Assembly: GCF_022815905.2 (NCBI RefSeq)
Contig: NZ_CP119327.1
Coordinates: 2,418,001 to 2,482,000 of the forward strand
Direction: 5' to 3'
Source: Staphylococcus sp. NRL 16/872
GTDB lineage: Bacteria; Bacillota; Bacilli; Staphylococcales; Staphylococcaceae
DNA: 64,000 nucleotides
In this document: positions 47,401 through 56,736 of the stretch, piece after piece
How positions within the stretch are numbered: position 1 is the stretch's first letter
Layout of the letters: each line of letters begins with the position of its first letter
Program-made: the position numbers and the translations under genes
The notes under the pieces: generated by a model
Seen by the model: the letters and a program-made list of their open reading frames with translations, nothing else
What the model was told of the DNA's origin: nothing
The model's database searches: none

Positions 47401-48888
47401 TTGGAATTAGTTTATGATAGTAGTTTAAAATTTTATACTAGTATATTTGAAAATATAAATGATACTTTTAAATCGTTGAATGACCCATACAAAATAGAAG
47501 TTAAATCCGACTCCAAATTGAAATATCCTTATTTCAAAGCAGAGGATAATCTAATGATTTTTAAAGATAATTTATCTGAATTATTAGATTATTTAAGTGC
47601 TGAGGAAGCTACATCTATTGTACTCAATCGAATTATAGATAGTTTAGAACTGATATTAAGTTCTAAACTCAACTTGCCAAATTTTAATGAACAATTTAAA
47701 GAATTTAAAAGAAGCTTAAAGCATACAGTGTTTTATGGTAATAATTTAAATCCTTTTCTTTTAAATAAATTATATCAAGATAATATGTTAAGTTTGAAAA
47801 TCAAAGAATATAAAGATCTGAAAATACGTATTACTTTCAGTTACAATTCATCAATTAACTTTCGATTTAAAGATTTTGATGATGAATTGAATCAACTTGA
47901 GACACAGGCTGATGTTTCTCATCTTATAAAAAATGTTCTTAACCATTCACTTGAAAAACAGAATAGTAATGTTTTTAGACTTTCGAATTTTGAAATGTTT
48001 CAAAGTCTACAAAATTCATTTACATCACATGCCAATGCGATACGTTATTTAAGATATAAAACTAATAATTTAAATTTAAAGTTCACTAGAAAAGATATTA
48101 TTAACACATTAGAATCCACTACCTCATTACAATTTAATGATGATGTAGAAAAAAGTAAATTTTTTGACAAATTTTCTAAAACTCAACCAAAAGGTCAATA
48201 CACTTTTAAGGATTTAATAATAATTACAACTATCGTATTCTTTACAGAAAGATACAGATTAAATAACTCTAATAATACTTCATTTTCTAATAATTATTTT
48301 GCAACTTTTTGTATGTCAAATTTTGCTAATAAAAAAACAAATGAAATTCTAAAGGGATATAAAACTGCTAATTCTTTCGACGATGATAGTCCATTAAAAT
48401 CAGAATTTAATGATTCAATTTTAAAATTGAAACAAGACATCAGCGATTATCTTTATAACAAATTGAAGATTTCTAAAGACGGTAAAGCTTATTACAACTA
48501 TAATAAAAACATAAATCAGTATTTGGCCTCCCATATAACATACTTGATTTATGAAATACTTTACTTCAATTCTTTACCGTATTATGAATTTTTAATGACT
48601 ACATTTAGAGATTATGAGAATTTCATTTCTAATAACCTTTATATATTGAATCAAAATAATCCTACTGGACTGTTTGATTTAGCTATTGATCTAAAAAAGG
48701 TTTTTACTAATTGGAGTAGAAGCTTAAGTAAAACAAATAGTAACGCTTTTAAACCCATAGAAACGCCACTTACCAATAACTTACTGTCTTTAAACCTTAG
48801 CCTAAATAGTGAAACATCATATTCTGCCCTGAAAATTTTAAGATTGCTAGAAAAAAATAATTTCAGAAAAGATTTTTACAATAAATAA
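47401..48888 (+). CDS. Large SCC-associated protein of unknown function
   Basis: About 495 residues, rich in N, K, L, S and F, without signal peptide or membrane spans, very A/T-rich. The start is taken as TTG 47401, 8 bases after AGGAG; a GTG at 47392 overlaps that site. I see no catalytic motif. Proteins of this length lie upstream of the replication genes in ccrAB-type SCC elements, and it has its own terminator, so it forms a separate unit here. Function unassigned. Confidence 0.7.
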   Translation: MELVYDSSLKFYTSIFENINDTFKSLNDPYKIEVKSDSKLKYPYFKAEDNLMIFKDNLSELLDYLSAEEATSIVLNRIIDSLELILSSKLNLPNFNEQFKEFKRSLKHTVFYGNNLNPFLLNKLYQDNMLSLKIKEYKDLKIRITFSYNSSINFRFKDFDDELNQLETQADVSHLIKNVLNHSLEKQNSNVFRLSNFEMFQSLQNSFTSHANAIRYLRYKTNNLNLKFTRKDIINTLESTTSLQFNDDVEKSKFFDKFSKTQPKGQYTFKDLIIITTIVFFTERYRLNNSNNTSFSNNYFATFCMSNFANKKTNEILKGYKTANSFDDDSPLKSEFNDSILKLKQDISDYLYNKLKISKDGKAYYNYNKNINQYLASHITYLIYEILYFNSLPYYEFLMTTFRDYENFISNNLYILNQNNPTGLFDLAIDLKKVFTNWSRSLSKTNSNAFKPIETPLTNNLLSLNLSLNSETSYSALKILRLLEKNNFRKDFYNK

Positions 48889-48925
48889 TCCCCAAAAGCT
48901 TTTTATTCCAACGTTCACTCTGTCT

Positions 48926-48967
48926 AGACCCTTAACTTACATCACAAGTTAAGGGTCTTATTTTTTA
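48926..48967 (+). terminator. Terminator after the large SCC gene
   Basis: AGACCCTTAACTT pairs perfectly with AAGTTAAGGGTCT, followed by TATTTTTT. Confidence 0.88.
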
Positions 48968-49084
48968 TTTTAATTACTTTACTCTGTAAATAGTTAATTT
49001 GTAATCAAGTATTAATTAACTCAAATCTACTTATAGTGGATAAACATGTACATTGAAAACTAAAGACGGGGAGGTTGCAAAAAA

Positions 49085-50230
49085 ATGAAGTTTGATATAG
49101 CTCGATTATATTTACTACCAAGTAATCTACCTTCAAGGATAATCGAAGATGAAACAGATAATATTCGGAATTCTTCATCAGTGTTTAATGCTTTGTATTT
49201 ATTAGAAAAACAAATAGTTCCTATCATTACTTCTATCGAAAGCAATGGAATTTTAATAAGTTCTACTTGGTTGGAAAGTGAAATACGACGTTTAAACCAG
49301 TTATTAGGTAGCACACATCATTTGCACTCTTTGATTACTATCTTGAATTTAAAGAAACAACAAGGTGACAATAAAATGGATATGGAGTTATCTCATATAA
49401 AGAAATGGATAGTTCCACTGGAAAGAACTTCAAATGCATCATTTTCTGATTTTAGAATTAAAGGTAAATGGAAGCTTTTTTCTTCTTATAGTGGAAGAAT
49501 TTCAGCAAGTCAAATGCCATTAACATCTATGCCTAAACGTATGCGAAAGTATGTTATTTCAAGCAGCTCGGAAAAGGAGTTGTGGTCGATAGATTTAAAT
49601 CAAGCTGAATTGCGGTTTTTAGGATATTACGCTGATGATAATTTCTTATTAGACCACTTTAGTACTAATAATGATATTTATAGTTATATTGGTAACTTAA
49701 TTAGCAATTATAGCTGTAACACATGGCCTAAATGTTTACGCAATGTGAGTAAAACTTTTCTACTTGCTTGGCTTTATGGAGCAAGTACTAACACATTGAT
49801 GAAAAAGTTAAGGAAGAATGATTTTAATATTACTTCAGTGGATGTAAATCACATATTAGAACAATTAGAGCGTACAATACCACAAGCAGTTCACTATTTA
49901 GATACTTGCTCGACTAGTAGAGAGGTACGCACATTTTTTGGTTATGCTATACCTCTTGTAGAAATGAAAAAAAGTACTAAGCGCAATTTTGGTCTTCAAT
50001 CGTCAGTAGCAACTGCAATCAAATTACTAATGTTAGAAGCTCAAAATCTCAAGTTAGATGTAGTTCATGTTATACACGATGAGATATGGATTGAAGTAAA
50101 TCCAACTTATTCAAAATGGCAGAATCATTTGCAACAGAATTTCAACACAACGATGGATAGCTATCATAAGGGATTTCCATTAAATAATATTTTAAATTTC
50201 AAAAAAATGGAGGAAAAAATAAATGGCTAA
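49085..50230 (+). CDS. A-family DNA polymerase/primase CCPol of SCC elements
   Basis: A 381-residue truncated family-A polymerase. Motif A is WSIDLNQAELRFLGYYADD, motif B (O-helix) is KRNFGLQSSVATAIKLLM, motif C is VVHVIHDEIWIEV. There is no exonuclease domain, and it is far shorter than Pol I. SCC elements encode such a protein, CCPol, which acts as a primase with the small protein MP. It overlaps MP by 8 bases here, as expected for a working pair. Start after GGGGAGGTTGC. Role: priming of element replication after excision. Confidence 0.88.
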   Translation: MKFDIARLYLLPSNLPSRIIEDETDNIRNSSSVFNALYLLEKQIVPIITSIESNGILISSTWLESEIRRLNQLLGSTHHLHSLITILNLKKQQGDNKMDMELSHIKKWIVPLERTSNASFSDFRIKGKWKLFSSYSGRISASQMPLTSMPKRMRKYVISSSSEKELWSIDLNQAELRFLGYYADDNFLLDHFSTNNDIYSYIGNLISNYSCNTWPKCLRNVSKTFLLAWLYGASTNTLMKKLRKNDFNITSVDVNHILEQLERTIPQAVHYLDTCSTSREVRTFFGYAIPLVEMKKSTKRNFGLQSSVATAIKLLMLEAQNLKLDVVHVIHDEIWIEVNPTYSKWQNHLQQNFNTTMDSYHKGFPLNNILNFKKMEEKING

Positions 50231-50696
50231 CTATAACATAAGAAACTTAACAAATGATATACAAACAGGGAACGTAAATTTTAAAATAAATAAAGCAATG
50301 GACGATAAGATCCTGCTTAAATCAGAAGAAGAGAAAGATGTGCTCAGTTTAAATGTGACAATCGACGATGATAACGGTAATGAAAGTACTATCAATCCTT
50401 ATTTAATATTTATTGACCAACGTCAAATGTCTCAATTCGGTCAGTTTTTAACTGCAGCTAGTGTAGCACTTGGAACAGAAGATATTACTCCTGAAGATTT
50501 AAATGGGTTAACTGGTAAAGCTAAATATTTTATTAAAAAGAATAACTTTCCTGGACTAAATGATTGGCAATTTGATATCCCTTCAAACAGAAGTAATCAA
50601 ATGTTACAGCAACATATTAATAATCAACAAATTATCAATAACGAAGCTCAAATGAATCAAATTAACCCTTGGGTTAATGCTGAGGGGGATGATTAA
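50223..50696 (+). CDS. MP, ssDNA-binding partner of CCPol
   Basis: A 157-residue acidic protein between CCPol and Cch2, in the place of the SCC middle protein MP. Beta-rich pattern in residues 1-110 (NVNFKINKAMDDKILLKSEEE; LSLNVTIDDDNGN) fits an OB-like fold; the tail is rich in N and Q and ends NPWVNAEGDD, an acidic aromatic end reminiscent of SSB tails. Its start overlaps the CCPol gene, with GGAGG just upstream. Assignment rests on position and pattern. Confidence 0.78.
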   Translation: MANYNIRNLTNDIQTGNVNFKINKAMDDKILLKSEEEKDVLSLNVTIDDDNGNESTINPYLIFIDQRQMSQFGQFLTAASVALGTEDITPEDLNGLTGKAKYFIKKNNFPGLNDWQFDIPSNRSNQMLQQHINNQQIINNEAQMNQINPWVNAEGDD

Positions 50697-50697
50697 A

Positions 50698-52329
50698 GTG
50701 TTTAAAGTAAAATCTTGGGAAAATTTAAACATTGTCGCTCCATTTATTAAAATACAACCAGATAACAATATTTTAACAACTAAATTAGAAGACGCCACCG
50801 ACGCGTCTTCTCCTATTTATAATTTGTTAAATCTAAACACTCAAGATCAAGAATGGATATTGCGAAACAACTTCAATAAACCATTTTATATGGAGCATAT
50901 AAGTAAAAATCACAACGTACCGTCTATTTCAAAAACAGCATTGGCACAAAAAAGTGATAAGTTTTATCAAGGTATTCAAAATGTATTAAAGGAAGCACTA
51001 ACCTATGAAACAGAAAAAGGTAAAACACGTATCAGAAAAGGTGTAACGGCAAAATTCATTGATTCTTGTTTTAACGTTATCTGTACTTTTGACACACCTA
51101 ATGAGTTAAGAATCTATAACTATGATAGTGGTGTTTGGGAAATCACTGAACTACCTTTGCAGCGGTTTATTTATGAGCTTTGCTATACTCTCGGAACAAG
51201 TTGGTCAAAGAATCTTGAAACTGCCTTACTCGACCAAATTAAGCGACGTATTAACGTTTATTATTCCGATGAATTCAATAAAGAAGCACTTACACTAGGG
51301 AATTGCGCTTTCAATTATAATACATTTCATCTAGAGCCTACATCTCCATCGCATCTTTCAACAATTAAGTCTTCTGTAAAATATGATGTTAATGCTCAAG
51401 CACCTATTTTCAAAAATGCTTTACATCAATGGTTTGATGATAATGACGATATTGCCTTTGTTCAAGAATGGTTTGGCTATGTACTCTCTAATTCGTTTAA
51501 GGCAAATGCTTTCTTAATTGTATATAGCAAAGGTGGCGAAGGCAAATCAACATTGTTTGGTTTATTGGAACAACTTGTTGGAGTCACTAACACAACGGCC
51601 ATTCCATTAAGTAACTTTAATAAAGATTTCGGTCTAGAGCCTTTGTTAAATAAAAAACTTAATCTCGCAACTGAATCATCGAAGAGCGAATTCAGCACCG
51701 ACAAATTAAAAGCCATCACTGCTGGAGAAAAGATAACGGTTAACCGTAAAAACTTAAAAGAAATTGAAACAAACATACCTGTGAAATTAACGTTTTTAAT
51801 GAATGAATTACCTATCATCAAAGATAAAAGTCATGGTTTACAAAGAAGATTCATTATACTGCCTATGATTAAACCCATTCCTAAAAGTTTACAGAATAAA
51901 TATTTGTCTCAACAACTTAATCAAGAATTACCAGGTATACTCAATTGGGCTATAAACGGATTAATTCGTTTAGATAAAAACAAGTACAATTTTACAATAT
52001 CTAATAATATGGCTGCTATTAAGCAAAAGTACTTCAATGATGTTTCTCCAATGGCTGATTTTATTACTCATTGCTTAAAAGCTAATCCTAGCAATACGAA
52101 TATAACAGGTAAGGATTTAATGGCCGCTTTTAAATCGTGGTCAGAATTGAAAAAATATAATGTTGCGCACTTACTATCTCCCGTTTCATTCTGGCGTGAA
52201 TTTAAAATCGAAACGCAAAAATTAGGCTTAGAATATAAAAAAACGAAATCCTCTGGCGATACAGTTGTCAAAGGTATTAAATTTAAAAGTGATGATAGTG
52301 ACAGCAGTGACGTGAAAATAATTAAGTAA
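50698..52329 (+). CDS. cch2: Cch2 replicative helicase of SCC elements
   Basis: A roughly 543-residue AAA+/SF3-like helicase with a phage-D5-type layout. Walker A is SKGGEGKST (about residue 278), Walker B-region acidic residues follow, and PVKLTFLMNELPIIKDKSHGLQRRFIILPM holds sensor 1 and the arginine finger. The C-terminal 120 residues form a winged-helix-like segment. SCC elements with ccrAB carry Cch2 after CCPol and MP. Start: GTG 50698, 9 bases after AGGGGG, right behind the MP stop; ATG 50689 lies too close to the site. Confidence 0.85.
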   Translation: MFKVKSWENLNIVAPFIKIQPDNNILTTKLEDATDASSPIYNLLNLNTQDQEWILRNNFNKPFYMEHISKNHNVPSISKTALAQKSDKFYQGIQNVLKEALTYETEKGKTRIRKGVTAKFIDSCFNVICTFDTPNELRIYNYDSGVWEITELPLQRFIYELCYTLGTSWSKNLETALLDQIKRRINVYYSDEFNKEALTLGNCAFNYNTFHLEPTSPSHLSTIKSSVKYDVNAQAPIFKNALHQWFDDNDDIAFVQEWFGYVLSNSFKANAFLIVYSKGGEGKSTLFGLLEQLVGVTNTTAIPLSNFNKDFGLEPLLNKKLNLATESSKSEFSTDKLKAITAGEKITVNRKNLKEIETNIPVKLTFLMNELPIIKDKSHGLQRRFIILPMIKPIPKSLQNKYLSQQLNQELPGILNWAINGLIRLDKNKYNFTISNNMAAIKQKYFNDVSPMADFITHCLKANPSNTNITGKDLMAAFKSWSELKKYNVAHLLSPVSFWREFKIETQKLGLEYKKTKSSGDTVVKGIKFKSDDSDSSDVKIIK

Positions 52330-52344
52330 GACAGGTGATATGAA

Positions 52345-52410
52345 TTGGATGAATTAGTAGAAGTATTGTCAGATTTGATCATCGATTATCTTGATAATCA
52401 ATCAGAATAA
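52345..52410 (+). CDS. Possible 21-residue peptide between cch2 and ccrA
   Basis: TTG start with AGGTGAT about 8 bases ahead; translation MDELVEVLSDLIIDYLDNQSE, a short acidic amphipathic helix. It lies 15 bases after the cch2 stop. Many ccr loci carry a tiny ORF here, but coding is not proven. Confidence 0.35.
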   Translation: MDELVEVLSDLIIDYLDNQSE

Positions 52411-52417
52411 TATCATT

Positions 52418-52446
52418 GCTCTAACTCTTAATATGGGAGTTAGAGA
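52418..52446. repeat. Hairpin upstream of ccrA
   Basis: CTCTAACTC pairs perfectly with GAGTTAGAG with a 9-base loop. No T-run follows on the plus strand. It lies in the ccrA leader and may terminate weakly or regulate. Confidence 0.5.
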
Positions 52447-52500
52447 TCATTAAATGCAATTTTAAATTTATATTATCATCATAGAAAGGAGTGACTAGAG

Positions 52501-53907
52501 ATGAGTATTACTATCGGTTATGCACGTCAGTCTGTGGATAAAAAGAAAGCAGAGAATTCAGTTCATTCTCAAATTAGTGCGATTAAGAAATACACAGATA
52601 ATCATAAAATTCAAGATGTTAAGTTTATTAGTGATGTGAAAAGTGGACGTTCAACAACGCGTACTGGATATCAATCTATGCTTGATATAATACGTAAAGG
52701 TGAGTGCCAACATATAATCGTATTTCGAGTTAATCGGTTAAACCGAAATTTCAAAGATTTTATGGAGCTACAAACACTTTGCGAAGAACACCATGTTCTC
52801 ATCACTTCTCTAAGTGATGGTCGGTTTGATTTATCAGATAAAACACAAGCATTTAAAATTCGTTGCTTAGCCATCTTAGGCGAAACTGAAAGCAATATCA
52901 TTTCAGAAAATGTCCGTTCAGCTAACGCTATTAAAGCAAAAAACAATGAACTGCTAGGGACTAATGCCCCTTTTGGTTATATCTACATGAATAAGTCATT
53001 TCATATTGATGAATCAAAGGTTAAAACGATTCGATTTATTTTCAATATGTACGTTAATCAAGGTTGGGGTTATAAAAAGATATCTCAAGCACTCACTAAT
53101 CATTCTAAACTCTATAATAGAACCCCTAAGCAAGTGATGCGCATCATCACCAATGAAAAATATGCAGGATTAATTCGCAATCATTTCGGTGAATATGAAG
53201 GTAACTTTGAACCCATCATCGAAAAAAGTTTATTCCGTAAAGCTGAAACAATAAGAGGCTCTAAAAAAACATTGACACACTACCATCCTATCGTCTTGTT
53301 ACGAAAGAAAATACGTTGCATCTGTGGCGCAACAATGACGCCAATTCGTATGAATCGAAAGCATATGACATGCCCTATTACGTATTATATATGTCCTTTG
53401 AATGATAAATTAGGTTATAAAAAGTGCAGTATGGGGTACTTTGTAGCTTCAAAGATAGATAAGCAAGTTATTAAGATTATTGAAGATAATATTATCAACC
53501 AACAAATGATTCAACGTTTAGAAAATACTATTCATTCTAAATTATCTTTAAAAATCAAAAGAAGTCGTCCTAAATATAACCAAGATCAGCTCATTATCAA
53601 ATTGTCTAAGCAGCAAATCAGCATTGAAGAATACAAAAAACAATTGAACAAGATTAAAGAATGGCATAACAAAATGAATCGTTATAACCAAGTCAATTCA
53701 GCTAATCAGTTGGAATGTATTACACAAAATATTTTATCTAATTACACATTATATATTGATCAGTTATCTGAAATGATAACTCAAATAACAGTAAACAAAG
53801 ATAAAGAAATCACTGGTGTATTTCTAAAAAATACTCCACTCAACTTATTAAAAGAAAAGGATGATAAACATGATGAAAAAAGTACTTTTATTAGCACAAG
53901 AAAATGA
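52501..53907 (+). CDS. ccrA: Cassette chromosome recombinase A
   Basis: Large serine recombinase for SCC excision and integration. The catalytic serine is Ser11 in IGYARQSVDKKK; the resolvase core continues with HIIVFRVNRLNRNFKDFMELQ and the AILGETESNIISENVRSA helix. A recombinase domain (PFGYIYM..., KTIRFIFNMYVNQGWGYKKISQAL) and a zinc ribbon (IRCICGATMTPI ... CPITYYICPL ... YKKCSMG) follow, then a coiled coil. At 468 residues it is somewhat longer than S. aureus CcrA (about 450). Its 3' end overlaps a small gene rather than leading directly to ccrB. Confidence 0.93.
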   Translation: MSITIGYARQSVDKKKAENSVHSQISAIKKYTDNHKIQDVKFISDVKSGRSTTRTGYQSMLDIIRKGECQHIIVFRVNRLNRNFKDFMELQTLCEEHHVLITSLSDGRFDLSDKTQAFKIRCLAILGETESNIISENVRSANAIKAKNNELLGTNAPFGYIYMNKSFHIDESKVKTIRFIFNMYVNQGWGYKKISQALTNHSKLYNRTPKQVMRIITNEKYAGLIRNHFGEYEGNFEPIIEKSLFRKAETIRGSKKTLTHYHPIVLLRKKIRCICGATMTPIRMNRKHMTCPITYYICPLNDKLGYKKCSMGYFVASKIDKQVIKIIEDNIINQQMIQRLENTIHSKLSLKIKRSRPKYNQDQLIIKLSKQQISIEEYKKQLNKIKEWHNKMNRYNQVNSANQLECITQNILSNYTLYIDQLSEMITQITVNKDKEITGVFLKNTPLNLLKEKDDKHDEKSTFISTRK

Positions 53908-54163
53908 GAATGATGAAAGAGAGTTAATGCCTGATGAAAATATTGATACGTTAAAAGATGCTTGTCAAAATTTAAATCTAACTGTCATTAAAACTTATAC
54001 TCAAGCAGACGATTTACATTATGATATTGAACATAATATCGTCGCCAATCTACCAGTTATATTATGGGGCGATGCTTGTGATTACCCAGGGCTAAAACAA
54101 TCTAATCTTGATTGTTACTCACATATAGATATATTACCTCATCTTGAAATGATAGGAGCTTAA
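53870..54163 (+). CDS. Small protein encoded between ccrA and ccrB
   Basis: A 97-residue protein starting MMKKVLLLAQENENDERELM, acidic, with DLHYDIEHNIVANLPVILWGD and a C-terminal SHIDILPHLEMIGA. The ATG at 53870 follows AAAAGG by 9 bases; the start lies inside the last codons of ccrA, so translation is coupled. ccrB starts 30 bases after its stop. In the SCCmec elements I know, ccrA and ccrB are nearly contiguous, so this gene is unusual. No family recognised. Confidence 0.75.
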   Translation: MMKKVLLLAQENENDERELMPDENIDTLKDACQNLNLTVIKTYTQADDLHYDIEHNIVANLPVILWGDACDYPGLKQSNLDCYSHIDILPHLEMIGA

Positions 54164-54193
54164 ATAGAAAATTTAAAATAAGGACTTGATACC

Positions 54194-55837
54194 ATGGATA
54201 CAACTTCTCCTACTATTAAAATAGCACCGTATGTTAGGACTAGCTCAATTAAGCAAATTGACAACTATTCAATTTCAGCCCAGCTTGCTGAAATTGAGAA
54301 ATATTGTAAGTTAAATGACTATGAAATGCTACCACCTTATATTGATAACGGAATTAGTGGTGCGAAAATGGAAAATCGACCTGGCTTACAACAAATGCTT
54401 AATGATTTGAAAAATAATAAGTTAGATAAGATAGTTGTGTGGAAGCTTACAAGGCTAGGTCGTAGCATGAAAGATATTTTACAAATCATCGAAGAATGTG
54501 AAAAAAATAATGTATCTTTTTATTCAGTCAGTGAACACCTCGGCATTGATACAGATATGAACAAATTAATGCTAAATATTATGGGATCACTAGGTGAATA
54601 TGAAAGAACAATATTAAAGGATAATATTCGTATTGGTGCCTTAAACAAGGCCAGTGAAGGTAAATCAGTTGGTGGTCAACCACCTTATGGCTATGACCGT
54701 ATTGATGGCCTTTTAATTGTAAACCAACATGAAAGTCGAATTGTAAAGGAAATATATCAAATGTATAGTCAGGGCATGAACTTCACTGCAATAGCAAAAG
54801 TACTTAACGATAGACATGAGGTAACAAAATTAGGAAAACCACATTCTAAAGACTCCGTATCTTATATCCTTAAAAATAAAGTGTATCGAGGTTTAGTTGT
54901 TTATAATCAATATGTTGATTGGAAGAAAAAAGGTCGCAAAGGATATAATGATAACCCTATCATTACTGAAGGTGAACACGAAGCTATCATTTCTCAAGAA
55001 CTATGGAATAAAGTTCAAACACAGCTTAAAGCAAGAAAACGTCATAAACGCGGTAATAACAAAACAGACAACCTCTTAACAGGACTATTAAAATGTAAAT
55101 GTTGCAATGCGAACTACGTTATTTCAAACACTATAAATACACTGAAGGATGGAAGTAAGCGGCACTTTCGATACTACGTCTGCCGAACACGTAAACAAAG
55201 AAGCAAAGACTGTAAAGCAGCACCAAATATTCGTGCTGATTTCATAGAAAACTATATATTTCAAAATATCAAAAATTTAATTCAAAAACCTGAGTTAATT
55301 AAAAAAGTGGTAGAAGCTGTTAACCATAAAAGAACACCCAATACTGATGAAATCAATCACGAAATCGCAAATAAACAATTTCAAATTGACGATTTAAAAT
55401 CTAGGTACAATAATTTAATTCAAGTTATAACTACTGATACAAGTTTAACTGAATCTATTAAACCAACATTACTTAAATATAGTGAGCAAATTAATGAATT
55501 GAACACAAGCATCAAGCAATTAGAAAGTAATAAAAATGTGAATCATCCTAAAATAGAAGCAGATACTGTTATTAATATTTTTCATATTTTATTTAAGAAC
55601 TTAGAAAATACTAAGAATTCTTCTTTAAAAGCAGTTTATCATTTAGTGATTGAACATATCTACATTAAAGCAGACAGTAATAATAAAAAGCAGTTTTATA
55701 TAACCTTTAAATTTAACCAAGATATTGTAGAAACATTATTAAATAATATTAACCCAGACGAACAATTACTCAATTGTTCGTCTTCTTTATTGGCTAACAT
55801 TCCTTCTGAAATAATTTTCCTCTCTTTCGAAATATAA
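54194..55837 (+). CDS. ccrB: Cassette chromosome recombinase B
   Basis: Large serine recombinase, partner of CcrA. Catalytic Ser17 in APYVRTSSIKQID; core motifs DKIVVWKLTRLGRSMKDIL and MGSLGEYERTILKDNIRIG; recombinase domain QPPYGYDRIDG with YILKNKVYRGLV; zinc ribbon GLLKCKCCNANYV ... YYVCRTRKQRSKDCKAAP; then a long coiled coil. 547 residues, the usual CcrB size. Together with CcrA it should excise or insert the element at its att sites. Confidence 0.95.
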   Translation: MDTTSPTIKIAPYVRTSSIKQIDNYSISAQLAEIEKYCKLNDYEMLPPYIDNGISGAKMENRPGLQQMLNDLKNNKLDKIVVWKLTRLGRSMKDILQIIEECEKNNVSFYSVSEHLGIDTDMNKLMLNIMGSLGEYERTILKDNIRIGALNKASEGKSVGGQPPYGYDRIDGLLIVNQHESRIVKEIYQMYSQGMNFTAIAKVLNDRHEVTKLGKPHSKDSVSYILKNKVYRGLVVYNQYVDWKKKGRKGYNDNPIITEGEHEAIISQELWNKVQTQLKARKRHKRGNNKTDNLLTGLLKCKCCNANYVISNTINTLKDGSKRHFRYYVCRTRKQRSKDCKAAPNIRADFIENYIFQNIKNLIQKPELIKKVVEAVNHKRTPNTDEINHEIANKQFQIDDLKSRYNNLIQVITTDTSLTESIKPTLLKYSEQINELNTSIKQLESNKNVNHPKIEADTVINIFHILFKNLENTKNSSLKAVYHLVIEHIYIKADSNNKKQFYITFKFNQDIVETLLNNINPDEQLLNCSSSLLANIPSEIIFLSFEI

Positions 55838-55971
55838 TCCAAGTCATTTACTGTCACTATTGTCACTATCGCCACTTTTCTACTAAATGTAACAAATTAT
55901 AAATCAAGCATATATTATATGAATGATGTAGCTTATGACCTACATCTACTCAAATAAATAGGAGGCTATAT

Positions 55972-56319
55972 ATGAAAACTCAAATAAATGAACTCAAATC
56001 TTATATTACTAATCTATTTCAACTAACCAGCCAAGAAAACTGGGAATGTGAGGCCCTCAATGAATCTGCAGATAACATCTTACCTAAACGCTTTTTGAAT
56101 GATTCTCCTCTATCAAATCGTATCCTCGAAACCTACACATACTATAACAATGAACTTCATGAACTCAGTATTTATCCATTTCTTATGTATTATCAAAACC
56201 AACTCATCAGCATCGGATATCTCAATCACTATGACATGGACTTTCTATATCTTAATGATACACAAACGACAATCATAGACGAACGTCACTTATTGAAAGG
56301 AGAAAACAAATATGAATAA
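55972..56319 (+). CDS. SCC-associated DUF950-type protein
   Basis: A 115-residue soluble acidic protein (MKTQINELKSYITNLFQLTSQENWECEALN...), the first of a run of small genes that follow ccrB in most SCC elements. AGGAGGC precedes the ATG. Its stop overlaps the start of the 30-codon ORF by 8 bases. DUF950 is named from memory of the SCC gene order; the function is unknown. Confidence 0.72.
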   Translation: MKTQINELKSYITNLFQLTSQENWECEALNESADNILPKRFLNDSPLSNRILETYTYYNNELHELSIYPFLMYYQNQLISIGYLNHYDMDFLYLNDTQTTIIDERHLLKGENKYE

Positions 56320-56404
56320 TTGGATCAGAGCAGCCCAACTAACTGTAACCATTATTACAGAAGTCATCGTAATCATGAAAGAAGTCCAAGACGGAGGTAA
56401 ATAA
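56312..56404 (+). CDS. 30-residue peptide coupled to the DUF950 and DUF960 genes
   Basis: A short gene starting inside the last codons of the DUF950 gene, behind GAAAGGAG, and ending one base before the DUF960 start, whose ribosome-binding site (GGAGG) lies in its last codons. The product starts MNNWIRAAQLTVTIITEVIV and ends in a charged tail; the hydrophobic stretch with one Trp suggests a membrane-active or regulatory micropeptide. I recall similar 30-codon ORFs at this place in SCCmec. Confidence 0.65.
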   Translation: MNNWIRAAQLTVTIITEVIVIMKEVQDGGK

Positions 56405-56722
56405 ATGGAAATTAATCGTTATATCACACGCGGTATTAATGACATGATCCCATTAGAAATTCAAATTATGATGTGGGAGATGGTTCGTTTAAGAGATAAA
56501 AATTATGAAGATAAGAGAGATTATTTTCATATTTTTAGATTAAGTCAAGACCAAACAGCACTAACCATCGTTCATGAACAAGAACAACCCTTATACAAAT
56601 TGGAATATCATTATACAAACTACGAAAAAAATCAAAATGCATTACCTAAGAAAGTCTACGTCATTCGTGAAGATGATGTAGACACTTTTTATTATGTGAT
56701 GCTTTTACCAGAAGAATACTAA
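56405..56722 (+). CDS. SCC-associated DUF960 protein
   Basis: A 105-residue protein (MEINRYITRGINDMIPLEIQ) with the conserved RYITRGI / IMMWEMVRLRD and QDQTALTIVHEQEQP segments of DUF960. It follows the 30-codon ORF without a gap. No known function; part of the conserved post-ccrB gene set. Confidence 0.82.
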   Translation: MEINRYITRGINDMIPLEIQIMMWEMVRLRDKNYEDKRDYFHIFRLSQDQTALTIVHEQEQPLYKLEYHYTNYEKNQNALPKKVYVIREDDVDTFYYVMLLPEEY

Positions 56723-56736
56723 AAGGGGTGACGAGT

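Noticed and set aside
56312..56404. Identification of the 30-codon peptide as a phenol-soluble modulin
   Set aside because: Length fits, but the sequence pattern and the coupling to DUF950/DUF960 genes do not match known modulins.
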